The notes beneath the pieces are model-generated. The model was not told the DNA's origin and did not search any database. It saw nothing but the letters and a program-made list of their open reading frames with translations. Positions 15,393-22,790 of a stretch of 26,394 nucleotides of DNA are shown here, piece after piece. The stretch's first letter is position 1, and each line of letters opens with the position of its first letter. The stretch covers positions 1-26,394 of the IMG/VR virus record IMGVR_UViG_3300020463_000114; one strand, written 5' to 3'. The position numbers and the translations under genes were made by a program. The stretch comes from a virus.

Positions 15393-16585
15393 TGAATCTT
15401 AATGATATCATTAAAGAAGAACCTGGTGATTCTAACGAACTAGATTTTAATAATCCTGGTGGCAAGCCACAAGATGGCGTAGGCCTAAAACCCAGTCAAA
15501 GAGCCGCAATTAAAAAAGCAATGGGTGATGATGATCAAAGAGCAACAAATATACTTAGGGTATATGGTTTCTTAGAAAAGAATCAATCGATACCAGCCAA
15601 TTATGCAGAAGATTTAAAATTTTTTATAGATAATAATCTTGGTAACATAATACGACAAGGAGCGGCCGCTGTTGATAAGAGTAGGAAAACTTTTAAACCG
15701 GATACAGATGCCCCATTACAAGATCCGCCAGGTGCAGACAATAAATATGGTCAAGACATTGGACAAACCTTAGATGATTTAGATAATAAGAAAGAATCCA
15801 AGTTTCAAGAAGACAAAGATCATTGTCCTAAATGCGGTGCAGAAAGAGAAATATTAAAAGCATGTGCCACATGTGGTTGTAGAGAAAGTGTAAACGAAGA
15901 AATCACAGGACAAGATCGTGTTGCTATAAAACAAATTGTTCCAGATAATCAGAAAGTAAATGACATTATCAGAGGAATGGCCAGGATACAACAAGGTAAA
16001 AATCCTCCAACTGATACAATTCCAGCAATTAATGAACTTATTCAAAACAGTATAGGTATTCAAATTGACCTAGGTAATGCTCAAACAAAAAGAGGACAGG
16101 ACTTGGTTAAGCAACAAGCAAAAGCAGGTGGTAAACAACAGCCACAACAAATGCAGAAACCTAAAGCAGACCCAAATGAGTTAGATTTTAATCCACAAAA
16201 ATTAGCCGCAAGTTACGAAAATTCTGCAGACGCACTAAACGAAGGTTTAGGTTATGCTATGCCTGGTGAAGAAGATTCAGAAAGAGTAACTTATAGCAAA
16301 ACTAAAAAACAAGGTGATTCCAGTGTTACTGTTAGTGCAAATGCTGACAGCATGGACGAATTACATCACATTTTAAGACTTGCTGGTATAGATTTTGAGA
16401 AAAGTGGAAAAGTAGACGATACACCAGATCATAAAGATCATGATGATCATGAAGAGCCAGAAATGGATAAAAAAGATGATATGGATAAAGTAATGGTAGT
16501 ATCTCCTGCAGATGCTTCAATGTCTACAGACAAGGAAGTTTTAACAAACTACTTAAAAGACAAACTTAGAAAAAGTATTTCCTAA
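15392..16585 (+). CDS. Unknown acidic protein with a zinc-ribbon-like cluster
   Basis: A 397-residue, mostly polar protein. NELDFN occurs twice, near residues 15-20 and again around 265. A four-cysteine cluster C145-x-x-C148...C158-x-x-C161 (HCPKCGAEREILKACATCGC) has zinc-ribbon spacing. Near the C-terminus SVTVSANADSMDELHHILRLAGIDF forms a small folded unit, followed by a His/Asp stretch (DHKDHDDHEEP) that could bind metal. No family is recognised. It begins within the stop of the previous gene (TAATG) behind GGAGG at 15378-15382, so the two are coupled. Modular, disordered and late-expressed properties would fit a scaffold, core or internal head protein, but there is no direct evidence for that. 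Confidence 0.72.
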   Translation: MNLNDIIKEEPGDSNELDFNNPGGKPQDGVGLKPSQRAAIKKAMGDDDQRATNILRVYGFLEKNQSIPANYAEDLKFFIDNNLGNIIRQGAAAVDKSRKTFKPDTDAPLQDPPGADNKYGQDIGQTLDDLDNKKESKFQEDKDHCPKCGAEREILKACATCGCRESVNEEITGQDRVAIKQIVPDNQKVNDIIRGMARIQQGKNPPTDTIPAINELIQNSIGIQIDLGNAQTKRGQDLVKQQAKAGGKQQPQQMQKPKADPNELDFNPQKLAASYENSADALNEGLGYAMPGEEDSERVTYSKTKKQGDSSVTVSANADSMDELHHILRLAGIDFEKSGKVDDTPDHKDHDDHEEPEMDKKDDMDKVMVVSPADASMSTDKEVLTNYLKDKLRKSIS

Positions 16586-16595
16586 TAATCCCACT

Positions 16596-16603
16596 TATAA
16601 ATA
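16596..16603 (+). promoter_or_regulatory. Consensus late promoter box (TATAAATA), five bases before the ATG at 16609
   Basis: This is the only exact T4 consensus TATAAATA placed at a gene start in the window. It is followed by GTGTT and ATG, with no Shine-Dalgarno. It is the clearest example of the leaderless late layout. Confidence 0.78.
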
Positions 16604-16608
16604 GTGTT

Positions 16609-17466
16609 ATGATAGATGATCTATACGTAGATGGAAATAGTTATGCCTCTGGCTGGGGAAGAGGTTTAGAAAGATCAATATCCAAACAACCAGGTTTCGA
16701 CTCCTGGGTAGATTACTTTGCAGACTTATCTAACTGTGAAAATGTTTGGAATCATTCCTTAGTAGCAAAACCTATAGAAATGCAAAAGTATGATGTAGTA
16801 AATTTTTGCAATGAATATTTTAAAAAATATAATAGTTTTGACAGATTATTTGTAATTGTAGAAATACCTTTTGTATGGTATAGAATTTTAACAAATATTA
16901 CAATTAGGGACAATAATTTTAAAGGAGAGACAGCATATCCTATAATTATGTCTAAATGGACAAAACTAGATACTCTTGAATATTTAATACATTATGTAAG
17001 AAGATCTGGTGATTTCTTAAGTCCAAAGGAGCCACTTTACACAACTATTAGTAGGCAACAACTAGATCAAAACGATGTTGCCAGAACAGAAAAACTTGCA
17101 GAGCAATGGATGAACGAAAGACCTAGGAGATTTGCAGAGCATATGACCTTTGCATATGAAAATGTAAATTACTTAAAACAGTTTTTACATCAAAGAAATA
17201 TTCCTTACATGATATATTCTAGTGCTGTTACAGATAAAAATCCATATAGAGACGCAATAGATTTTGCATTTAGAAACTTATCTAAAGATAACAGATTTAT
17301 TCCTCTAAAAGAAATGACAGGTGCTCAATTAGGGAAAATTACATCGCTTGAAACATTCAGAGAACATCCAGACAAAACAGGACACAAAGCAATAGCAACA
17401 TGGCTATTCGAATATGTTACAAAACATAATCTTACAGAAAAACCAAACCCCTCAATTATAATCTAA
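16609..17466 (+). CDS. SGNH/GDSL hydrolase-like protein
   Basis: A 285-residue protein with the outline of an SGNH hydrolase. Block I is LYVDGNSYASGWG (residues 5-17), where S11 is the candidate nucleophile. The C-terminal block is REHPDKTGHKAIATWL (251-266), with H253 as candidate catalytic histidine in the typical HPxxxGH pattern. The usual aspartate three residues before that histidine is replaced by Phe250; E252 is adjacent, so the triad is atypical. A Trp/Tyr-rich middle (IPFVWYRIL) and a poorly conserved insert separate the blocks. Family members deacylate sugars, lipids or peptidoglycan. Placement directly before gp17 under a consensus late promoter suggests a virion-associated or surface-modifying role (inference). 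Its stop overlaps the gp17 promoter box. Confidence 0.68.
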   Translation: MIDDLYVDGNSYASGWGRGLERSISKQPGFDSWVDYFADLSNCENVWNHSLVAKPIEMQKYDVVNFCNEYFKKYNSFDRLFVIVEIPFVWYRILTNITIRDNNFKGETAYPIIMSKWTKLDTLEYLIHYVRRSGDFLSPKEPLYTTISRQQLDQNDVARTEKLAEQWMNERPRRFAEHMTFAYENVNYLKQFLHQRNIPYMIYSSAVTDKNPYRDAIDFAFRNLSKDNRFIPLKEMTGAQLGKITSLETFREHPDKTGHKAIATWLFEYVTKHNLTEKPNPSIII

Positions 17467-17472
17467 TAAATA
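17465..17472 (+). promoter_or_regulatory. Late promoter box (AATAAATA), five bases before the gp17 ATG
   Basis: Stop codon, late box, spacer and start codon are fused in TAATAAATAGTATTATG (17464-17480). There is no Shine-Dalgarno. This is the most compact gene junction of this kind in the window. Confidence 0.72.
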
Positions 17473-17477
17473 GTATT

Positions 17478-19061
17478 ATGGCAAGAGGAACAGCAGATAC
17501 CAGTCTGGTTAAACAAGGCTACAGCAAAGTAGCATATACACCAGATACCCTTGAAGATTTTAAAAACTGTGCAAATACAGATACAGGTCCTCTGTATTTT
17601 ATGACTAATCATGTTAAAATACAACACCCAACACAAGGCGGTATAGATTTTAATCCTTTCAGTTATCAATTAGATCTTATAGAAAATTATAATAGTTACA
17701 GATACAGTATAAACATGCTGGGTAGACAGATGGGTAAAACTACTGTAGCCGCAGGATACCTGCTGTGGTATGCTATGTTTAAACCTGATAGTACTATATT
17801 AGTTGCGGCTCATAAACAAGCAGGTGCTCAGGAAATTATGCAACGTATTAGATATGCATACGAAAGTGTACCTGATCATATAAGGGCAGGTGTTACAGAA
17901 TACAACAAAGGGAGTATTAGTTTTGATAATGGCAGTAGAATAGTTGCCGCCACTACTACAGAAAACACTGGTAGGGGTATGTCGCTTACATTAGTTTACT
18001 TAGACGAGTTTGCTTTTGTACCTCAACGTATTGCATCTGAATTTTGGACAGCACTATCTCCCACATTGGCAACAGGTGGTAAATGTATTATTACTAGTAC
18101 ACCTAATAGTGATGAAGACACATTTGCTACAATATGGAGACAGGCAAACAAATTATTTGATCAACATGGTAATGAACAAGATGTAGGTATAAATGGTTTT
18201 AAACCTTTACTTGCAATCTGGGACGAACATCCTGACAGAGATCTTGAATGGGCAACTGAAGAACGTGGCAGGATAGGAGATGAAAGATTTAGACGTGAAC
18301 ACGAATGTGAATTTGTTATATACGATGAAACACTTGTAGATCCATTGAAACTTTTAGAACTAAATGGTGTTGATCCGTTGTTAAGAAGTGGACAAGTACG
18401 TTGGTACAAACATCCAAAACCAGATAATATGTATGTAGTATCTTTAGATCCAGCAACTGGTACTGGTGGCGATAATGCGGCTATACAAGTTTTAGAAGTA
18501 CCTAGTATGCAACAAGTAGCAGAATGGTGTCATAATAAAACACCAATAGAAGGACAAATGAAAGTTATGATGGAAATACTGCATTACATCAGAGAAGAAA
18601 CAAATGGAGCAATGACTTACTGGACAGTTGAAAATAATGCAATTGGAGAAGCGGCACTGGTTGTTATAAGAGACACAGGAGAGGAAAATTTTCCTGGAGA
18701 AATGCTACATGAGCCTAAACGAATTCAAGGCAAAAAAGGTAGAAGAGGATATCATACCACACACAAAAGTAAAATTGAATCATGTTTAACATTAAAAAGA
18801 CTTATTGAGCAGGACAAGTTACACCTACTAAGCAAACCTTTAATTAGTGAGTTGAAAAATTTTGTTTCAAATGCAAATAGTTTTAAAGCAAAACCAGGGC
18901 AAACTGATGACTTAGTTATGAGTTTAGTGTTAGGCCTAAGAATGATAGACTATATAAGCAGTTTTGAAGAAGAAGTTTATAGTGCTGTAAGTAGTGGACT
19001 TGGTTACGAATTCGACGACGATGATGATGATAATTATGATCAACCTTTACCAGTAATCTAA
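17478..19061 (+). CDS. 17: Terminase large subunit gp17
   Basis: A 527-residue packaging motor with both domains intact. ATPase: Walker A G82-RQMGK-T89 following SINML, Walker B LVYLDEF (173-179), and motif III TSTPN (206-210). Nuclease: D324 in SLDPATGTGGDNAA, E385 in VENNAIGEA and D477/D478 in GQTDDLVMS supply the RNase-H-like acidic cluster. Gp17 docks on the portal, pumps DNA into the prohead and cuts headfuls. It is about 80 residues shorter than T4 gp17 and ends with an EFDDDDDDNYDQ acidic tail. The start is directly behind a late box, and the stop overlaps the next ATG (TAATG). This is the firmest identification in the window. Confidence 0.96.
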   Translation: MARGTADTSLVKQGYSKVAYTPDTLEDFKNCANTDTGPLYFMTNHVKIQHPTQGGIDFNPFSYQLDLIENYNSYRYSINMLGRQMGKTTVAAGYLLWYAMFKPDSTILVAAHKQAGAQEIMQRIRYAYESVPDHIRAGVTEYNKGSISFDNGSRIVAATTTENTGRGMSLTLVYLDEFAFVPQRIASEFWTALSPTLATGGKCIITSTPNSDEDTFATIWRQANKLFDQHGNEQDVGINGFKPLLAIWDEHPDRDLEWATEERGRIGDERFRREHECEFVIYDETLVDPLKLLELNGVDPLLRSGQVRWYKHPKPDNMYVVSLDPATGTGGDNAAIQVLEVPSMQQVAEWCHNKTPIEGQMKVMMEILHYIREETNGAMTYWTVENNAIGEAALVVIRDTGEENFPGEMLHEPKRIQGKKGRRGYHTTHKSKIESCLTLKRLIEQDKLHLLSKPLISELKNFVSNANSFKAKPGQTDDLVMSLVLGLRMIDYISSFEEEVYSAVSSGLGYEFDDDDDDNYDQPLPVI

Positions 19062-20347
19062 TGGAACATAAAATACAAACACATAAACCCAAAATCAGAT
19101 TGTATCCTGAGAAATATATTAAAGTACGTGGTGAAAAAGTATTATGTCCTTATGGATATACAGAAGAACAAATACTAAAAATAATTAAAAATAATGATTA
19201 TGTTAAAATTTTTAATTTACAGGACATGCCATTATATAAATTACCTACAAATAAATTAAAAATATATGAGCAAATTGATACAAATGTATATGCATTTCCT
19301 ATTTTAGTTGCACCAAGAATATTCAATACAAAAATTTTAACAGAACAAGATAGTTTTGATATACCTAACGATGTAGTTTTAGATAATCAAAATAACAAAT
19401 GTTTAATAATTATAGATAATGTATATGAGCATACATATCCTTTAAAAGATACTAAAAATATTACTTGTAAAACATTTTACAAAGTATTAGAAAATACTAT
19501 TAAGAAATATAATTTAAAAACTAAAAATATGGTTTTAAATGTAAACAATTATAATCCTCCAAAAGTTTTAGGTTTAGATATAGTTGAGTGTAATTTATCA
19601 TTAGGGGTAGAATTTTATGAAAAAGATATGGAAAAATATCATAAAACCTTAGTATATTTAAAAAATCCTGTGGCAAGGCCGTTTAAATTAATTGCTACAA
19701 ATAGTAGACCCAGAAAGCACAGATGTGATTTTGCAGAATTTGTTTTTAAAAATAATCTACTAGAAGATAATATTATATCTTTTAATAGTACAGAAAAAGA
19801 TGTAAACGATTTTAATCCAAATAATAATTACACTTTTAAAAAAACTTTACCATGGCATAACAAAATAGAAAATCCAGATGGACAACAACAAAATATTAAT
19901 ACTCTATGGAATAATTTTATAGACTACAAACTTTATGATAAAGGATATTGTGAGTTTGTTTATGAAACAGAGTTTGAACCTCAAGAAAGAGGTGTATTAA
20001 TTACGGAAAAGATTAATAGATCTTTAAAACATCTAAATCCATTTATTATAGCAGGTACATCAGGAAGTCTAGAAGTATTAAAAAGTTATGGATTTAAAAC
20101 ATTTGATAAGTGGTGGGACGAAAGTTATGATACTGTAAACAATCCAGAAGAAAAAACAGAAAAATTAAACAGTTTATTTTTAGAATTAAGTAATTGGAGT
20201 CATGACAAATGGTGTAAAACACTTAAAGAAATGAGTTCTATACTAACACAAAATTATTATACCTATTACAGAATACATACTAAAGTAGAGTATCTTAAAA
20301 ACTTAGAAAAATATATTGCCGACTTTGTTGCCAAAAACGATAAATAG
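19061..20347 (+). CDS. Putative glycosyltransferase-like protein (paralogue of the 1087-2316 gene)
   Basis: A 428-residue Lys/Asn-rich protein. Its C-terminal half contains SRPRKHRCDFAEFVFKNNLL (215-234), a R-x-HR block followed by a hydrophobic helix. ITEK at 314-317, NPFII at 326-330, GFKTF at 344-348 and WWDESYD at 351-357 follow. The combination of an HR helix, a TEK loop and a PFI strand is typical of phage and large-virus GT-B-like glycosyltransferases of the exostosin group. The same blocks occur in the gene at 1087-2316. The N-terminal half is divergent. It starts within the gp17 stop (TAATG), so it would be co-translated with the terminase and expressed late. Sugar and acceptor are unknown; a virion protein or host surface glycan is plausible. 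Confidence 0.55.
   Translation: MEHKIQTHKPKIRLYPEKYIKVRGEKVLCPYGYTEEQILKIIKNNDYVKIFNLQDMPLYKLPTNKLKIYEQIDTNVYAFPILVAPRIFNTKILTEQDSFDIPNDVVLDNQNNKCLIIIDNVYEHTYPLKDTKNITCKTFYKVLENTIKKYNLKTKNMVLNVNNYNPPKVLGLDIVECNLSLGVEFYEKDMEKYHKTLVYLKNPVARPFKLIATNSRPRKHRCDFAEFVFKNNLLEDNIISFNSTEKDVNDFNPNNNYTFKKTLPWHNKIENPDGQQQNINTLWNNFIDYKLYDKGYCEFVYETEFEPQERGVLITEKINRSLKHLNPFIIAGTSGSLEVLKSYGFKTFDKWWDESYDTVNNPEEKTEKLNSLFLELSNWSHDKWCKTLKEMSSILTQNYYTYYRIHTKVEYLKNLEKYIADFVAKNDK
20339..20346 (+). promoter_or_regulatory. Late promoter box (GATAAATA), five bases before the ATG at 20352
   Basis: GATAAATAG contains the TAG stop (20345-20347) of the preceding gene. GTTAC follows the box, then ATG. No Shine-Dalgarno is present. 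This box decides the start of the next gene. Confidence 0.7.
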
Positions 20348-20351
20348 TTAC

Positions 20352-21611
20352 ATGGCAGTTAATAAAGACATAGTATCAGAAAAACTTTTTAACATACTAA
20401 AGGGATTTGGTTATGAGGTAAAAAGTTTTGATAAAGATGGTGATTTAGTGTTAAATCCACAAGAGGCAACTAGATTTGCAGTTGCAGAACCTAATCTTTT
20501 AGCAAGAATTAATCTTCCAGAAAAAACAATAATGTTAGCAACAAGTGAAGATCTATCAGAAGAACCTGTAAGAGATATGGTAAAACATTTAGCACAAGAT
20601 TATCTTATGAATTTTGACTACAAAATATTTAATAGAAAAATAAAGCCAAAAGGCGAACAAGTAGATGTTAAAAAGAATGCGGAGAAAGACATGGCAGATG
20701 TTATGGAAGCCAGTTTAGGTAGAATGACTGGTAGTAGTAAAACTAGTTACCAACCACTAGAAAATGTAAAGTTGGTTGTGCGTCATAAGAAAGCAGTAAA
20801 TGAAGAAGTACGTGGAGCAAGAAGCAGAAACATACATAGTATATTTATTCAACGTGGCGATGAAAGATTTAAAATGGCAGAAAACAATCTGCAGGCCGCC
20901 AGAGCAATGGCACGTCACATGTATAATGGTGGCGAAATGTATGATACTGTAGGTGAAGCAATTACAAGTATGGCTAAAGATTACAAGCAACTCCGCGAGT
21001 TTGTAAGATATGTTAAGTCAGCAAAACTTATTAATGAAGATAATCAAGAGATTGTTGAACTTGCTGTAGAAAATATTAATGAAATTAGAACACATTTTAA
21101 AAGACTAAGTGGCGTAAAAACTTATGCTAACGCAGTTGAAGGAATAGAAGATTTTAGTTCTGTGGAATTACTTACAGATGATATAGATATAGAAAGTAAA
21201 TTTACAGAAACACATTTTGATGATAAAGTTGCAAATGTATCAAGTAGTTTAAAAAACTTAATTTCTAGAAAGAAAAGTTTTGAGAGTAAAATTACAAAAG
21301 CAATAGAATCAGAAAACTTTGCTAACTTAAAAGATAATTTAGCAGAGCAAGACATTATGGATTTCGATAATCCTAATGCAAAACTTGGACATCAGGTAAG
21401 TATGTTAGGCTATAGTGCAAAAGATGAAACTTTATCCAACTACTTACAAGGTTTAAGTAATAAAATTAGTGCTGGAGGAGAACTTAATCAGTTTGAATAT
21501 GGTACTATAAAAAGTTGTTTACTAGGTGCTAACAGTAGTGATGGTCAAAGATCTGCTCCAGTTGATATGGCTGAAGCATATGAAGTATTTTTGGACCAAT
21601 ATACATTATAA
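20352..21611 (+). CDS. Unknown conserved-looking protein before gp32
   Basis: 419 residues from the ATG at 20352. An in-frame ATG at 20316 would add 12 residues inside the preceding gene, and the late box five bases from 20352 supports the shorter form. The N-terminus (SEKLFNILKGFGYEVKSFDKDGDLVLNP) resembles a small alpha-beta domain. Residues ~145-205 contain RGARSRNIHSIFIQRGDE and NLQAARAMARHMYNGGEMYD, a basic helical block that looks well conserved. The C-terminal part carries MDFDNPNAKLG and a long helical region. No family or enzyme motif is recognised. Late expression and its place after gp17 suggest a virion or assembly factor, without direct proof. Confidence 0.72.
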   Translation: MAVNKDIVSEKLFNILKGFGYEVKSFDKDGDLVLNPQEATRFAVAEPNLLARINLPEKTIMLATSEDLSEEPVRDMVKHLAQDYLMNFDYKIFNRKIKPKGEQVDVKKNAEKDMADVMEASLGRMTGSSKTSYQPLENVKLVVRHKKAVNEEVRGARSRNIHSIFIQRGDERFKMAENNLQAARAMARHMYNGGEMYDTVGEAITSMAKDYKQLREFVRYVKSAKLINEDNQEIVELAVENINEIRTHFKRLSGVKTYANAVEGIEDFSSVELLTDDIDIESKFTETHFDDKVANVSSSLKNLISRKKSFESKITKAIESENFANLKDNLAEQDIMDFDNPNAKLGHQVSMLGYSAKDETLSNYLQGLSNKISAGGELNQFEYGTIKSCLLGANSSDGQRSAPVDMAEAYEVFLDQYTL

Positions 21612-21625
21612 AAACAGTACATAAA

Positions 21626-21660
21626 GATAAATAACTATGTTGGCCAGAAATGGCCAATAG
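21626..21660 (+). promoter_or_regulatory. Late box, seven-codon mini-ORF and hairpin upstream of gp32
   Basis: GATAAATA (21626-21633) is followed three bases later by an ATG that opens a seven-codon frame, MLARNGQ, stopping at 21658-21660. The same bases form a stem TTGGCC (21640-21645), loop AGAAAT, GGCCAA (21652-21657). Late transcripts reading into gp32 would carry this element; transcripts from the sigma70-like promoter at 21675 would not. A leader control element is possible but unproven. Confidence 0.4.
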
Positions 21661-21674
21661 TTGTAAAAAAGTAC

Positions 21675-21703
21675 TTGACTTTTTTGCATCATGGCAATAT
21701 AAT
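21675..21703 (+). promoter_or_regulatory. Sigma70-like promoter of gp32: TTGACT, 17 bases, TATAAT
   Basis: The -35 box TTGACT (21675-21680) and the perfect -10 box TATAAT (21698-21703) are separated by the optimal 17 bases. About 58 bases of leader follow, with AAGGAG at 21748-21753 and the ATG at 21761. This fits strong early or middle expression of the DNA-binding protein and the recombination genes behind it. Confidence 0.85.
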
Positions 21704-21760
21704 TAAGGCACAGTAATATGAATTTATTACGAACATGGCATACATATAAGGAGAAACATT

Positions 21761-22780
21761 ATGGCCTCATTAGCAGAAATAAGAGCAAAACTACAATCAA
21801 TGGAAAGCAATTCCAAAGGTAGTTCCCCCGCTCAAAGCGATAACGCAATTTACCCATTTTGGAATATAGACGAAGGTACAAGTACTGTACTAAGGTTCCT
21901 ACCTGACTCTGATCCAAACAACACGTTCTTTTGGGTAGAACGACAAATGATTAGACTTACATTCCCAGGAGTTGTAGGTGGTGATCAGAAACCAACAACC
22001 GTACAAGTACCTTGTATGGAAATGTTTGGTGAAATTTGTCCAGTTTTACAAGAAGTAAGACCTTGGTTTAAAGATCCTTCTTTAGAAGACATGGGCAGAA
22101 AGTATTGGAAAAAGAGAAGTTATATTTTCCAAGGCTTTGTAAACGAAAATCCTCTTAATGAAGAGGCACCAGAAAATCCAATTAGACGTTTTGTTATTGG
22201 ACCTCAAATCTTTAACATTATTAAATCAGCATTAATGGATCCAGAAATGGAAAACCTTCCTACTGATTATGTTAATGGTACTGATTTCCGTTTAGCAAAA
22301 ACAACCAAAGGACAATATGCAGATTATTCCACTAGTAAGTGGGCAAGAAAAGAAAGTGCATTGACTGAGGAACAACTTGGTGCAATCGATACGCATGGAT
22401 TATATACTCTTAACGATTATCTTCCTGCAAAACCTACAGAAGAAGGTGTACAAGCGATTGCTGAAATGTTCCAAGCAAGTGTTGATGGAGAACTGTATGA
22501 TCCAGCAAGATGGGGTAACTTTTTTAAACCCTATGGACTGGATACAGGAACAAGTACTCAATCAGCATCTGCTCCTGTATCAACAACTACAACAGAGAGT
22601 GTGGCTCCTGTGAGTGCTCCAGCACCAGCAGAAGCAAAAGTTGAAGCAGAAACAGTTGCAGAAGCACCTGCTACACCTGAACCAGCACCAGCAACTGCGA
22701 CAGCAGAAGCAAGTGGCGATGCAGGTAAAAAGTCAGCAGATGATATTCTTGCAATGATCAGAAATAGACAATCAAGTTAG
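21761..22780 (+). CDS. 32: Single-stranded DNA-binding protein gp32
   Basis: A 339-residue gp32 of the marine T4-like type. The core runs from YPFWNIDEGTSTVLRFLPD through FFWVERQMIRLTFPG, VPCMEMFGEICPVLQEVRPWF and YWKKRSYIFQGFV to FVIGPQIFNIIKSAL and a FRLAKTTKGQYADYSTSKW OB-fold strand. T4 gp32 binds zinc through one His and three Cys; here only C85 and C93 remain near that site, so zinc is probably lost or held differently. A Pro/Ala/Glu-rich linker (~265-320) leads to a short KKSADDILAMIRNRQ tail that likely recruits partner proteins. It coats ssDNA in replication, recombination and repair. It heads the gp32-uvsX-uvsY run, ten bases before uvsX. Confidence 0.92.
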   Translation: MASLAEIRAKLQSMESNSKGSSPAQSDNAIYPFWNIDEGTSTVLRFLPDSDPNNTFFWVERQMIRLTFPGVVGGDQKPTTVQVPCMEMFGEICPVLQEVRPWFKDPSLEDMGRKYWKKRSYIFQGFVNENPLNEEAPENPIRRFVIGPQIFNIIKSALMDPEMENLPTDYVNGTDFRLAKTTKGQYADYSTSKWARKESALTEEQLGAIDTHGLYTLNDYLPAKPTEEGVQAIAEMFQASVDGELYDPARWGNFFKPYGLDTGTSTQSASAPVSTTTTESVAPVSAPAPAEAKVEAETVAEAPATPEPAPATATAEASGDAGKKSADDILAMIRNRQSS

Positions 22781-22790
22781 GAGGTAGATC

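Noticed and set aside
15740-15747. AATAAATA inside the zinc-ribbon gene
   Set aside because: It encodes residues in the middle of a long gene and no start codon follows at a useful distance; such strings arise by chance in AT-rich coding sequence.
20316-20351. Longer start of the unknown gene before gp32
   Set aside because: It would lie within the preceding gene without a ribosome site, whereas a late box stands five bases before the ATG at 20352 as in five other genes.
22377-22613. Alternative plus-strand frame inside gp32
   Set aside because: It is Leu/Gln-rich because it reads the Pro/Ala/Thr linker in another frame, and gp32 is firmly coding there.
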